Notes: a model not told the origin generated them from the letters alone. A DNA stretch of 39,617 bases from Dysgonomonas sp. Marseille-P4677 (GCF_016652235.1 NZ_JAEPKU010000024.1:1-39617), one strand, 5' to 3'. Positions 15,088 to 23,773 are shown, counted from the stretch's first letter. Numbers and translations are program-made.

Positions 15088-15951
15088 ATGATATACAAAT
15101 GTTTAATTCTAACTATTATACTTTTTATTTCTAGCATATCAGGCATAACAGCGAAAGGCGGTATATCAGCTAAGCTCATTGAAAAGCAAAAAACCTCAGA
15201 GAATATGTCCGCTCCTCAATATATTGGAGGAGATTCGGAATTATATAAATTTCTGGAAAGTAATATCAGATATCCTTACATTTTGGCTCAGATAGAAATG
15301 GAAGGAGAGGTAGAGGTGAAATTTACAATAGAAAAAGATGGTGAAGTTAAGAATGTAGAGATTGTTCGAGGTTTTGACCCGCTTGCCGATGATGAGGTAA
15401 TGAGGGTGGTTAAGGCTTTACCAAAATGGAGTCCGGCCAAGATGGATGAAGAAGCGATTGATGCCAACCTGAAATTGGTAATCTCTTTTACCTTAAATGA
15501 TGAATTAATTGCTCAGGCTCAGCAAATGAAAAAAGATGGTGCTGCAGACGATACCTATATAGGCTCTTCCAATATACAAGATAAGGTGCCTGAAAAAGAA
15601 AACGCAGAATCGATAGAGAATGTCTCTAACGATATAAAAGATGACTCTCTAAATAAAGCTCCTCAATTTCCGGGAGGTCAGGAAGCTTTGGCTGCTTATT
15701 TCAAAAATAATCTGAAATATCCTAAACGAGCCATACAGATGAAAATAGAGGGGCGTGTTATCTTTAAATTACTGGTTTCGGAAGAAGGCGAAATAACGAA
15801 GATTATGCTTTACAAAAGTATATTTCGGGATTGTGATGAAGAAGCATTTTATCTGGTCAAAAAAATGCCTAAATGGATTCCTGGTCTGAAAGATGGGAAT
15901 CCAGCAGCAATGGAAGTAATGGTTCCCATACCATTTGTATTGCCGGGATAA
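15088..15951 (+). CDS. Secreted or anchored protein with two TonB C-terminal domains
   Basis: A 287-residue protein. The N-terminal hydrophobic stretch (MIYKCLILTIILFISSISG) is either a signal peptide or a membrane anchor. Two TonB_C domains follow in tandem. The first is about residues 42-135 (PQYIGGDSELYKFLESNIRYP ... VKALPKWSPAK). The second is about 190-286 (PQFPGGQEALAAYFKNNLKYP ... VKKMPKWIPGLKDG). Each has the PxFxGG, YP and lPkW marks of Bacteroidota TonB C-terminal domains. A polar linker separates them. It lacks the Pro-rich spacer and typical ExbBD-contacting helix of TonB. It may bind receptors or peptidoglycan in the periplasm rather than transduce energy. The DoxX gene follows 76 bases after the stop. 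Confidence 0.82.
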   Translation: MIYKCLILTIILFISSISGITAKGGISAKLIEKQKTSENMSAPQYIGGDSELYKFLESNIRYPYILAQIEMEGEVEVKFTIEKDGEVKNVEIVRGFDPLADDEVMRVVKALPKWSPAKMDEEAIDANLKLVISFTLNDELIAQAQQMKKDGAADDTYIGSSNIQDKVPEKENAESIENVSNDIKDDSLNKAPQFPGGQEALAAYFKNNLKYPKRAIQMKIEGRVIFKLLVSEEGEITKIMLYKSIFRDCDEEAFYLVKKMPKWIPGLKDGNPAAMEVMVPIPFVLPG

Positions 15952-16027
15952 ATATAGAGTTACCGCTAAGGGAACAATTTTATATAGTCGGGTGTTTTAT
16001 TCTTTTAACTTTAATAATTTTAAATGT

Positions 16028-16438
16028 ATGAAGGTATTAGATAGAAACATAGATTTAGGCTTGCTTATTCTTCGATTAAGTGTTGGAGTATTGATGTTGT
16101 TGCATGGCATCTCTAAACTTATATATGGAGTGGGATTTATAGAACAAACAGTTATTGATGCAGGATTACCATCTTTTGTCGCATATGGTGTATATGTGGG
16201 TGAGTTAATAATGCCTTTGTTTATAATTCTGGGTTATGCAACTCGCATTGCTTCTGCTATATTTGCATTTAATATGATTGTTGCAGTTGGGTTAGCTCAT
16301 GTTGCAGATATCTTTACATTGAATGCAGTTGGAGGTTGGGCTATCGAATTGCAAGGATTATATTTCTTTGCAGCGGTGGCTTTAGTATTCACAGGTGGAG
16401 GAAAATACGCTTTAAGTAGCAAACATCTTTGGGATTAA
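16028..16438 (+). CDS. DoxX-family membrane protein
   Basis: A 136-residue protein with four hydrophobic helices. The ATG at 16028 is chosen; an upstream frame to 15935 overlaps the previous gene and adds no homologous residues. The N-terminus (IDLGLLILRLSVGVLMLLHGISKLI) carries the DoxX mark R...G....hG..K. It also has GELIMPLFIILGYATRIAS, and the C-terminus has EL.GLYFFAAVALVFTGGGKYAL. DoxX proteins are small membrane proteins, some linked to redox (quinone) or sulfur chemistry. No partner is adjacent here, so the role is open. A terminator follows. Confidence 0.88.
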   Translation: MKVLDRNIDLGLLILRLSVGVLMLLHGISKLIYGVGFIEQTVIDAGLPSFVAYGVYVGELIMPLFIILGYATRIASAIFAFNMIVAVGLAHVADIFTLNAVGGWAIELQGLYFFAAVALVFTGGGKYALSSKHLWD

Positions 16439-16463
16439 TCGTTGAATTTATAATAATATATAT

Positions 16464-16504
16464 GTCGGTTAATAATTAAAGTTATTGACCGACTTTATTT
16501 TTTG
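16464..16504 (+). terminator. Intrinsic terminator after doxX
   Basis: A 12-bp stem (GTCGGTTAATAA / TTATTGACCGAC, one G-T pair) with a 6-base loop, then TTTATTTTTTG. Confidence 0.88.
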
Positions 16505-16561
16505 TATATAAGATGTTATGTTTATATAGTATTGATTGTATAAGGTATAATTTAAAAGATG

Positions 16562-16569
16562 TAACTTTG
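16562..16569 (+). promoter_or_regulatory. -7 element for the FAD dehydrogenase gene
   Basis: TAACTTTG, perfect TAnnTTTG, 20 bases before the ATG. A TTG at 16536-16538 is slightly farther (23 bases) than the usual spacing. Confidence 0.6.
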
Positions 16570-16589
16570 CACCCGAAATATAATAGTTC

Positions 16590-18158
16590 ATGCAAAAAGA
16601 TTTAGACTTACGAATTACGCCAGAGCAGGCGTCCGACATGGAAATAGTCAAAAAAATATTTTCCTCTCAGTCAGGCATACCCATAAAAGATATAAATTCG
16701 GTGCGTATTCTTCGTCGTTCTATTGATGCCCGTCAACGCAATATATATGTAAATTTAAAAGTACGGGGGTATATAGACGAAGTGCAGACAGAACCCGATT
16801 TTACAAGTACGTATTATCCAAATGTGAAAGACAGTCCGCAAGCTATTATTGTTGGAGCAGGACCAGCTGGATTGTTTGCAGCTTTAAGGCTTATCGAATT
16901 AGGCATCAGACCAATTGTGATTGAACGCGGCAAGAATGTTCGTGACCGTAAACGAGATACAGCACTGATGAATAGGGAACATCTTGTAAATCCAGAGTCT
17001 AATTATTGTTTTGGAGAAGGTGGTGCAGGAGCTTATTCCGATGGTAAACTGTATACTCGGAGCAAGAAGCGAGGAAGTGTAGAAAAGATACTGAATGTAT
17101 TTTGTCAGCATGGAGCCGAACCTTCTATCCTTATAGATGCTCATCCGCATATAGGAACCGACAGATTACCAGGGATCATAGAGAAGATGCGGGTTCAGAT
17201 TATTATGTCAGGAGGCGAAGTTCATTTCCAAACGCGGATGGATAAGTTGATTATTAAAGACAATCAAGTAAAAGGGATAGAAACGAATACAGGGGAAATA
17301 TTTTTAGGGCAAGTTATTTTAGCTACAGGACATTCGGCCCGTGATGTATATTATATGTTGTACGATCAGAAAATAAAGATAGAGGCTAAAGGTCTTGCTG
17401 TGGGATTTCGTGTCGAGCATTCTTCCCATCTTATTGATCAGATACAATATCATTGCAAAGAGGGGAGGGGAGAATTTCTTCCTGCTGCCGAATATAGTTT
17501 TGTAGTACAAGCCGGAGGGCGTGGTGTATACTCTTTTTGTATGTGTCCGGGAGGAACGATTGTTCCATCAGCAAGTGGGCCAAAGCAAGTTGTAGTCAAT
17601 GGTATGTCTCCGTCTAATCGTGGTTCACGCTGGTCTAATTCGGGGGTTGTCGTTGAAATTCATCCTGAAGATTTTGCTGAATATGCAAAGTATAACGAAT
17701 TGTCTTTACTCAAATTTGTAGAAGACCTAGAAGAATTAGCCTGGATACATGGTGGTAAAACTCAGGTAGCTCCGGCTCAACGATTATATGATTTTGTGAA
17801 TGGTAAGCAAAGCGATACTCTACCCGATACTTCTTATTCGCCAGGTGTTGTATCTTCTCCAATGCACCAATGGATGCCAAAGTTTGTATCTAGTCGCTTG
17901 CAAGAAGCCTTTAAGAAGGTAGGGAATAGTTATAAAGGCTATCTTACCAACGATGCTATATTATTGGGAGTGGAAAGCCGCACATCATCACCTGTACGTA
18001 TTTTGCGCGATAGAGAAACTATGCAACATATAGAGATAAAAGGTCTGTATCCTTGTGGGGAAGGTGCCGGGTATGCCGGAGGAATTGTATCTGCAGCAAT
18101 GGATGGTGAACGCTGTGCCGAAGCCTTAGCTGAAGAAATAATGAAGCTGGGTAATTAA
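16590..18158 (+). CDS. Uncharacterised FAD-dependent dehydrogenase (COG2509 type)
   Basis: A 522-residue flavoprotein. Residues 1-80 are an N-terminal domain with the paired-arginine segment VRILRRSIDARQRNIYVNLKV, typical of COG2509 proteins. The dinucleotide fold starts at IIVGAGPAGLFAALRL (GxGxxG at 89-94), followed by the ERG segment. FGEGGAGAYSDGKLYTR is the second diagnostic motif. The C-terminus has GLYPCGEGAGYAGGIVSAAMDG, which binds FAD. The length is normal. Members are annotated as 'FAD-dependent dehydrogenase' and have no agreed substrate. The gene stands alone between the doxX terminator and the convergent mgtE. Confidence 0.9.
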   Translation: MQKDLDLRITPEQASDMEIVKKIFSSQSGIPIKDINSVRILRRSIDARQRNIYVNLKVRGYIDEVQTEPDFTSTYYPNVKDSPQAIIVGAGPAGLFAALRLIELGIRPIVIERGKNVRDRKRDTALMNREHLVNPESNYCFGEGGAGAYSDGKLYTRSKKRGSVEKILNVFCQHGAEPSILIDAHPHIGTDRLPGIIEKMRVQIIMSGGEVHFQTRMDKLIIKDNQVKGIETNTGEIFLGQVILATGHSARDVYYMLYDQKIKIEAKGLAVGFRVEHSSHLIDQIQYHCKEGRGEFLPAAEYSFVVQAGGRGVYSFCMCPGGTIVPSASGPKQVVVNGMSPSNRGSRWSNSGVVVEIHPEDFAEYAKYNELSLLKFVEDLEELAWIHGGKTQVAPAQRLYDFVNGKQSDTLPDTSYSPGVVSSPMHQWMPKFVSSRLQEAFKKVGNSYKGYLTNDAILLGVESRTSSPVRILRDRETMQHIEIKGLYPCGEGAGYAGGIVSAAMDGERCAEALAEEIMKLGN

Positions 18159-18254
18159 AATCCAACCTTCATCAATCATTATATGTAGATAAAAGTTGGA
18201 CCTTAAAATAATATTTTTAATCGTATTGAAATCTCAAACTATCTGAACCTCGTA

Positions 18255-19646
18255 TTATCCGTTTAGTAACGGGCCGAATATCCAGCTGGCAATAGTAAGA
18301 TAAATCATCAATCCGGTAACGTCTACTATTGTTGCTACAAACGGAGCTGATGAAGTTGCCGGATCAGCACCACATCTGCGAAGAATGAATGGGAGCATAG
18401 AGCCAATTAATGATCCCCATAATACTATACCTACAAGTGCTAACGATACGGTAGTTCCGACCATGATCCAATGTTCCCCATATAGATTTGGGAATATTAG
18501 ATGCCATATATAAATGCGGAAAAAGCCGATAGTTCCCAATATTATACCTAAGCTAAAGCCAGATATTACTTCCCGACGGAAAACACGCCACCAATGTTTT
18601 ATTTTTACTTCTCCGGTCGCCATTGCTTGTATGACGAGAGTTGAAGCTTGTGACCCACTATTACCTCCACTGGAAATCATCAGAGGAAGAAAGAGTGCTA
18701 ATACAATAACCTGAGCCAATTGTTCTTCATAGTATTGCATAACCGAAGCAGTCAATAGTTCTCCTATGAATAATATAATCAACCATCCGGCACGTTTCCA
18801 TATGAGCTTATATACCGGGAGGTCTAAATAGGGTTCATCTAAAGCTGATGTACCCCCCATTCGTTGCATATCTTCAGAATATTCTTCGTCGGCAACCCAT
18901 AATATATCATCTATCGTTACAATGCCGAGTAAGATGCCTTTAGGGTCTATTACAGGTAAGGCAACTCTATTGTTCATTTTAAATACTTTGATTCCTTCCT
19001 CTATTGGATCAGTTGCATATAGTGAAATGAGCCGTCCGTCCATCAAATCGGATATAGATGTTTGCGGATCGCTAATCAATAATTCTTTTATACGAAGGTC
19101 GTCTATAAGGATTCCTTTCTCGTCGAGGATGTAAATAACATCGATCGTTTCTGAATTCTTTCCATTCTTGCGTATATATTGCAAAGTCTCTTCCACAGTA
19201 TAATCTTTCGAGATAGCAAGAAAATCGGGAGTCATCAACCTGCCTATACTATCTTCGGGATATGATAATAGTGTGTATACTTCCTTTCTGTCGGCAGGTG
19301 AAAGCATTGAAATAAGGCGGAGTTGTAATTCCTGATCTTTTAGCTCTCCAAAAAATGCTGTTCGGTCATCGGGTGGTAATCCGTTGACTATTTCCGATAT
19401 CTTTTTTACTGATAATTTTTCTATTATACGTTCTTGTGTAGGTACATCTAGTATTCGAAATACGTTAATGGCTCTTTTTATACTCAATGTATCAATTAAT
19501 AGCGGGGCATATTCGGGAAGTTCGTCAATGAGATTTTCTACATCAGAAATGTTTAATTCGTCAATGTAAAGACGCAATGCTGAGATTTCACCAGCTTCGA
19601 TCAGAAGCTTTGTTTGGTCTGTTAGTTGTATGATATTCTCCTTCAT
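18255..19646 (-). CDS. mgtE: Magnesium transporter MgtE
   Basis: A 463-residue Mg2+ channel/transporter of normal length. Residues 1-130 are the MgtE N-terminal superhelical domain (LIDELPEYAPLLIDTL..., IVNGLPPDDRTAFFGEL). A CBS pair (about 140-260) shows MTPDFLAISKDYTVEETLQYIR and the second repeat near VALPVIDPKG. The membrane domain (about 285-463) has LPLMISSGGNSGSQASTLVIQAMATGEV, the conserved ion-path motif, and the terminal DVTGLMIYLTIASWIFG. The start at 19646 is preferred; an ATG at 19650 is out of frame. The gene is divergent from the Fur-like gene and has its own TACCTTTG element. I see no M-box riboswitch in the 133-base leader. Confidence 0.96.
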   Translation of the reverse strand: MKENIIQLTDQTKLLIEAGEISALRLYIDELNISDVENLIDELPEYAPLLIDTLSIKRAINVFRILDVPTQERIIEKLSVKKISEIVNGLPPDDRTAFFGELKDQELQLRLISMLSPADRKEVYTLLSYPEDSIGRLMTPDFLAISKDYTVEETLQYIRKNGKNSETIDVIYILDEKGILIDDLRIKELLISDPQTSISDLMDGRLISLYATDPIEEGIKVFKMNNRVALPVIDPKGILLGIVTIDDILWVADEEYSEDMQRMGGTSALDEPYLDLPVYKLIWKRAGWLIILFIGELLTASVMQYYEEQLAQVIVLALFLPLMISSGGNSGSQASTLVIQAMATGEVKIKHWWRVFRREVISGFSLGIILGTIGFFRIYIWHLIFPNLYGEHWIMVGTTVSLALVGIVLWGSLIGSMLPFILRRCGADPATSSAPFVATIVDVTGLMIYLTIASWIFGPLLNG

Positions 19647-19783
19647 CCATAAGATAATTTATGAGGTGTAACAATACAAAAACAAATTTATAACTAAAAG
19701 TGTTTTTGGGATGAACTGGCATTTTTAAGATACGGATCAAGAATATTATTCGCAACATTCCATTATCCCTTGTAAATGCGGTG

Positions 19784-19791
19784 CAAAGGTA
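19784..19791 (-). promoter_or_regulatory. -7 element for mgtE
   Basis: The minus strand reads TACCTTTG, perfect TAnnTTTG. It implies a leader of about 130 bases. Confidence 0.6.
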
Positions 19792-19867
19792 GCTTTTTTA
19801 TTTGGAAGATTAATTTTTTTTGAAAAAAGTCCCTTTTTATAATTGTATTTGTTGATATATTATTACA

Positions 19868-19896
19868 TTTGCATCAATGTTTCATTTATAACTTTG
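19868..19896 (+). promoter_or_regulatory. Promoter of the Fur-family gene (-33 TTTG, -7 TAACTTTG)
   Basis: TTTG (19868-19871), 17 bases, then TAACTTTG (19889-19896). The expected transcript start falls at about 19900-19903, at or next to the ATG (19903), so the message may be leaderless or nearly so. Confidence 0.6.
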
Positions 19897-19902
19897 TTGC
19901 AT

Positions 19903-20307
19903 ATGAATGCTGAAGAAATACTCAAATATCATAAATTGAAGAATACGGGTTGTCGTAAGTTTATAATAACTGCATTACTTCAGAAGGATTTAGCGTTATC
20001 CGAAAATGAGATTAAGCAGTCATTACCCGACTTATTTGATAGAGTTACGTTCTATCGTTCCCTAAAGACTTTAGAGGAGTACAAAATTATACATCGTATC
20101 GTTTTGCATGATGCAGTTGTAAAATATGCACTAAATCGTGAAATATTACCCGAAGGAGATCATGCCCATTTTCATTGTGTAAAATGTGATAGCGTAACAT
20201 GTCTTGAAACAAAGTTGAAAAGTCCGACAAGCCTGCCTGATGGGTTTTCTGTTAATTCAATAGATGTGTTGCTGGAGGGTACATGTCCCGAATGTAAAGG
20301 AAAATAA
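19903..20307 (+). CDS. Fur-family metalloregulator, probably Zur-like
   Basis: A 134-residue DNA-binding repressor. The start at 19903 follows family length; the frame opens upstream to 19843 but overlaps the promoter. The winged helix contains the Fur mark DRVTFYRSLKTLEEYKIIHRI. The dimer domain has HAHFHCVKCDSVTC and the final CPECKGK, giving two CxxC pairs for a structural zinc. The normal Fur HHHDH motif is reduced to HAHFHC, more like zinc-sensing Zur or a generic Fur relative. The next gene is a His-rich ZnuD-like TonB receptor with GATAAT boxes in front of it, so zinc regulation is likely. The metal is inferred from context. Confidence 0.88.
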   Translation: MNAEEILKYHKLKNTGCRKFIITALLQKDLALSENEIKQSLPDLFDRVTFYRSLKTLEEYKIIHRIVLHDAVVKYALNREILPEGDHAHFHCVKCDSVTCLETKLKSPTSLPDGFSVNSIDVLLEGTCPECKGK

Positions 20308-20347
20308 AATCAGTTGAACAATAGAGATATTGGAGAGATACATAGCC

Positions 20348-20360
20348 CCTATATTATAGG
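20348..20360. promoter_or_regulatory. 13-bp dyad CCTATATTATAGG in the fur-receptor gap
   Basis: Perfect 6-1-6 inverted repeat. Together with the AGAGATCTCT palindrome at 20395-20404 it makes this gap rich in potential operators. Binding is not shown. Confidence 0.3.
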
Positions 20361-20410
20361 CAAATTATCTAATCAATTTTTTTCTTTTAAGGGAGAGATC
20401 TCTTATTTAG

Positions 20411-20438
20411 ATTATCTTATTTGGGATAATACGATAAT
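20411..20438 (+). promoter_or_regulatory. Candidate Fur/Zur box upstream of the zinc receptor
   Basis: ATTATC at 20411-20416 is followed by GATAAT at 20425-20430 and again at 20433-20438. The classic Fur box is built of GATAAT and ATTATC hexamers. The arrangement lies about 100 bases before the receptor ATG. No clear TAnnTTTG is seen next to it. The inference is that the upstream Fur-like protein binds here. Confidence 0.5.
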
Positions 20439-20537
20439 AAAGTAAAATGTTTTTATGCATTTTCGTCATTACTATACTTATACAATAATAGATATACAAT
20501 TCTAATATATACTTACAAATTATTATTCAATATAAAG

Positions 20538-22994
20538 ATGAGGAAACTAGCTTTTCTGCTACTATCTACATGCTTTACTATGCAGGTAGTAGCCCAACAA
20601 ACAAATAAAATATCGGGAAGGGTTACAGATAAATATAATGGGAATACCGTCGAAAACGCCGCAATTAGTATTCTGGGTACTGATATAGGAGTATTGTCGG
20701 ATAGTATAGGTTATTATGAATTATGCCATTTGCCAAGAAAAAAATATGTGTTGCAAGTAAATAATATCGGATATAAGAATGATACAATATCTGTATTTTT
20801 GGATAGGGATTTAGTTTTAGATATACGAATGGAGCCCTCCGATATATTGTTGGATGAGGTAGTGGTAAATGCAAAAAGTAGAGCAGAAGTAACCATTATA
20901 AAGAATACGATTGACAGACCTGATGCAGACTTTAACAAGTTATTAAATGTTTTGCCGGGAGTAACAACTATGAACATAGGAGTGGGTATATCAAAACCTG
21001 TTGTTCGAGGACTCGGTTATAACCGTGTAGCTGTTGTAGATAATGGTATTATACAGCAAAACCAGCAATGGGGTGCTGATCATGGTATTAGCATAAACCA
21101 ATTTGATGTATATAAAGCAAAAGTTTATAAAGGGCCTACTTCTCTATTGCTGGGTTCGGGTACTATGAGTGCTATAGAAATAGAACCTTTTGGTTTTGAT
21201 AAAGGGTATAATCCCAGCTCAGCGTTTTCTGGTGAGGCTGCTACATGGGGTGCATCTAACAACGGACAATTAGGAGGTGCACTTGCTGCCGCTTGGCATA
21301 AGGGTAATTGGTATGTACGAGGTTCATATAAATATCAGGAATATGGAGATTATAGAGTTCCCGCTGATAAGTTTACTTACGATGGAGAAGACATTCTTTT
21401 GTCTGATAAACGTCTACAAAATACGGCGGGTCGGGAACAGAGCTTATCGGGTGTGGTTGGATATCGTAATAAGCATATAACTACGTATCTTACTGTAAGT
21501 AATAATCATCAGAAGAATGGTTTGTTTGAATTGGGACATGATCATGATCACGAGGAGGCAGACCATGACCATGACCACGATCACGATCATGAAGATATAG
21601 ATCATGATCATGATCATCACCACGACCACGATATAGCAGACACTTCGCACCGTAATATAGGGCTGCCTTATTCAATATCTAATCATTTTAGTATAACAAA
21701 TAATACAGAGTGGAAAAACTCAAGGGTAAGATTATTAGTTAATACAGGTTATCAAAACAACCACCGTCGTGAATTCGAGCATTTCCATGAGCATTACGAA
21801 GGACAACCTGAGCCTTTGATTGACGATGATTTAGCTGTCGATTTTAAACTACAAACTTATTCTACCAATGCACGCTTATATCTAGATGAAAGAAAATCTT
21901 GGAAAAAAATAATAGGAATGAGCGCGGAATATCAACAGAATAGGGTTGGTGGATTCGAGTATTTTTTACCTCGCTATAATCAGGTTACAGGAGGGGTGTC
22001 GTTTGTTAACATCTATGAAGCTTCCCGAAAATTAAAATTTGAAGGCGGCATAAGATACGATATCGGACATATAGATATAACAGGATACTATGATGATGCT
22101 CTAGCCCAGCATTTGCTGGAAGAGGGGTATTCATCCCCGATAGTGCAAGGGTATGCTCAACGGGCTTATGATGTAAATCGTAATTTTGGAAGCATATCAG
22201 GTAGTATTAGTGGTGAGTATCTTCCCGATATGGAAACAGGCAGATTATCTTTAAAGTTGAATATAGGCAAAAGCTTTCGTTTTCCCTCTGCTAACGAATT
22301 AGGCGCAAACGGATTGCATCATGCGGCTTTCCGTTACGAAATAGGGAATCCCGATCTGAAGGCAGAACATGGATATACCTTCGATTTTGATGTCAATTAC
22401 AATAAATCGAAGAAACTTACACTCAATGTAAATCCATTTGTAAGTTATTATACCAATTTTATCTACTTGAGTCCTGTAATAAATTCACCAATTGATTTGT
22501 ATGAAAGTCAACCTTATAAATATTTACAGGCAAAGGCTCTGTCCGGAGGAGGAGAGTATAAAGTTTCATGGCGTACGATAGAAAAACTGGAATTGTCTAC
22601 AAGTGGGAGTCTCGTACTGAACAAGAATCTTGACAATCACGAACCGTTACCATTCACTCCGCCATTTACAATGGTAAATGAAATAAAATTTTTAGATGAT
22701 TCAAGATATTATAAAAAAATCAGCTATTATCAGCTATCTTTTTCACATCAATGGTATGCTAACCAGAACAGGGTTGCTGTAGGAGAAGAAAAGACACGGG
22801 GAACTAGTTTGTTTAATTTTAGTGCAGGAATGGTACTGAAACTGAATCGTAAATGGGCTATAGATATGAACATGCAGGTGAATAATATCTTTGATACCCG
22901 CTATCTGAATCATATGAGTCTTTATCGTCGGTTGAATATTCCGGAGCAGGGTAGAAATGTGAAGTTTTTTATCCGTATACCATTTAATTCATAA
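20538..22994 (+). CDS. TonB-dependent receptor with His/Asp-rich loop (ZnuD-like, probable zinc uptake)
   Basis: An 818-residue outer-membrane receptor. The signal peptide is cleaved near A19. Residues about 24-105 are a carboxypeptidase-regulatory-like domain (ISGRVTDKYNGNTVENAAISILGT). The TonB box region is LLDEVVVNAK, then the plug (about 115-220) contains KPVVRGLGYNRVAVVDNGI and QGADHG-like QWGADHGIS. The barrel fills the rest and ends KFFIRIPFNS. At residues 334-365 is a run with 14 His and 13 Asp, likely an external metal-binding loop. The plug motif GADH is also seen in ZnuD-type zinc receptors. The upstream Fur-like gene and box support zinc. Nickel or another metal is the main alternative. 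Confidence 0.9.
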   Translation: MRKLAFLLLSTCFTMQVVAQQTNKISGRVTDKYNGNTVENAAISILGTDIGVLSDSIGYYELCHLPRKKYVLQVNNIGYKNDTISVFLDRDLVLDIRMEPSDILLDEVVVNAKSRAEVTIIKNTIDRPDADFNKLLNVLPGVTTMNIGVGISKPVVRGLGYNRVAVVDNGIIQQNQQWGADHGISINQFDVYKAKVYKGPTSLLLGSGTMSAIEIEPFGFDKGYNPSSAFSGEAATWGASNNGQLGGALAAAWHKGNWYVRGSYKYQEYGDYRVPADKFTYDGEDILLSDKRLQNTAGREQSLSGVVGYRNKHITTYLTVSNNHQKNGLFELGHDHDHEEADHDHDHDHDHEDIDHDHDHHHDHDIADTSHRNIGLPYSISNHFSITNNTEWKNSRVRLLVNTGYQNNHRREFEHFHEHYEGQPEPLIDDDLAVDFKLQTYSTNARLYLDERKSWKKIIGMSAEYQQNRVGGFEYFLPRYNQVTGGVSFVNIYEASRKLKFEGGIRYDIGHIDITGYYDDALAQHLLEEGYSSPIVQGYAQRAYDVNRNFGSISGSISGEYLPDMETGRLSLKLNIGKSFRFPSANELGANGLHHAAFRYEIGNPDLKAEHGYTFDFDVNYNKSKKLTLNVNPFVSYYTNFIYLSPVINSPIDLYESQPYKYLQAKALSGGGEYKVSWRTIEKLELSTSGSLVLNKNLDNHEPLPFTPPFTMVNEIKFLDDSRYYKKISYYQLSFSHQWYANQNRVAVGEEKTRGTSLFNFSAGMVLKLNRKWAIDMNMQVNNIFDTRYLNHMSLYRRLNIPEQGRNVKFFIRIPFNS
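21535..21633 (+). repeat. In-gene CATGAT-type repeats coding for the His/Asp loop
   Basis: Degenerate tandem His-Asp codons (CAT/CAC and GAT/GAC) make a low-complexity stretch inside the receptor gene. The codon choice varies, so the repeat is under protein-level selection rather than a recent DNA expansion. Confidence 0.75.
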
Positions 22995-23091
22995 TCATTG
23001 GAATTATACATATTTTTTTCTTAATTCTTTCTTTCTCATTTATATCAACTTTTTGTATTATTTTCGTAGCCATAACCGGATAAAAAATAAA

Positions 23092-23718
23092 ATGAGAAAT
23101 TTCTGTTTACTGATATTATTGTTGATTTGTATACCGGCAATCTACTTTTCTTCATGTGCAAAGGTTGAAAATGATGAGAAAGACCTGCCTGTTATGTCCG
23201 AAATAAGTATCAATCTGAATGATACTATCATGTATTTGGATCCGCTCACTAATAAGCGACGCGCTCTGAAGTTTAACGATAGCATATCTAGAAGTAAAAT
23301 AGATCCTAAAGATCGGGTAGATACGGTCATTATAGGGAAGTGGATGTATATATCTGCACGTTTTAAGGATGAAGGTGGATTATCTACTTTCAAAGCCGGA
23401 GATACACTCGTTTATAAAGATATAAATGATAATAAAAACAATAAATTGGATTCTGCTTTGAAAATAGTAAAGTTGGGACAGTCCATTTTCGGGCAAACAG
23501 ATATTTATGTTTCGCGCAGCAGATTAATCCAATTACCCGATACTATCAGAAGGACAGGGATAGCATACGGAAATCAGAGAAATGATACATTGATAAGAAG
23601 AACCGAAAATCATAAATTACTTGTAGCCTGTATGGATAAATCGGGAAATAAAGATTCAACATATGTTCCGATAAGGATTATTACTCGTAAGGAATTTATA
23701 GAAAGCAGAACAAGATAA
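23092..23718 (+). CDS. Lipoprotein, probably DUF4625-like, next to the zinc receptor
   Basis: A 208-residue protein read from the ATG at 23092. The frame extends upstream to a TTG at 23053, which is rejected because the signal peptide (MRNFCLLILLLICIPAIYFSSC) starts at the ATG. The lipobox is FSSC with Cys22. The body is beta-rich: one Ig-like region around WMYISARFKDEGGLSTFKAGDT and another ending TYVPIRIITRK. It lies 97 bases after the receptor and is probably co-expressed with it. The resemblance to Bacteroidota DUF4625 lipoproteins, often near TonB receptors, is a pattern guess. A strong terminator follows. Confidence 0.6.
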   Translation: MRNFCLLILLLICIPAIYFSSCAKVENDEKDLPVMSEISINLNDTIMYLDPLTNKRRALKFNDSISRSKIDPKDRVDTVIIGKWMYISARFKDEGGLSTFKAGDTLVYKDINDNKNNKLDSALKIVKLGQSIFGQTDIYVSRSRLIQLPDTIRRTGIAYGNQRNDTLIRRTENHKLLVACMDKSGNKDSTYVPIRIITRKEFIESRTR

Positions 23719-23739
23719 AAGGTTATATAGATGTATTAG

Positions 23740-23773
23740 AGCATGAATCTATTAGAGATTCATGCTTTTTTTA
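23740..23773 (+). terminator. Intrinsic terminator after the zinc-module lipoprotein
   Basis: Perfect 11-bp stem AGCATGAATCT / AGATTCATGCT with loop ATTAG, then TTTTTTT. Confidence 0.93.

Noticed and set aside
18163-18202. TCCAACCTT / AAAGTTGGA inverted repeat between the FAD dehydrogenase and mgtE
   Set aside because: The loop is long and there is no T tract, so it is not a convincing terminator.
19647-19783. M-box riboswitch before mgtE
   Set aside because: The 133-base leader shows no recognisable M-box core. A search with the Rfam model would be decisive.
21535-21633. Tandem CATGAT repeat resembling a CRISPR or a VNTR
   Set aside because: It has no spacers, is in frame within the receptor, and codes for alternating His and Asp.
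21444-21675. Two minus-strand frames with long His/Asp or Met/Val/Ile runs
   Set aside because: They are antisense readings of the His/Asp codons of the receptor gene. They are not independent proteins.
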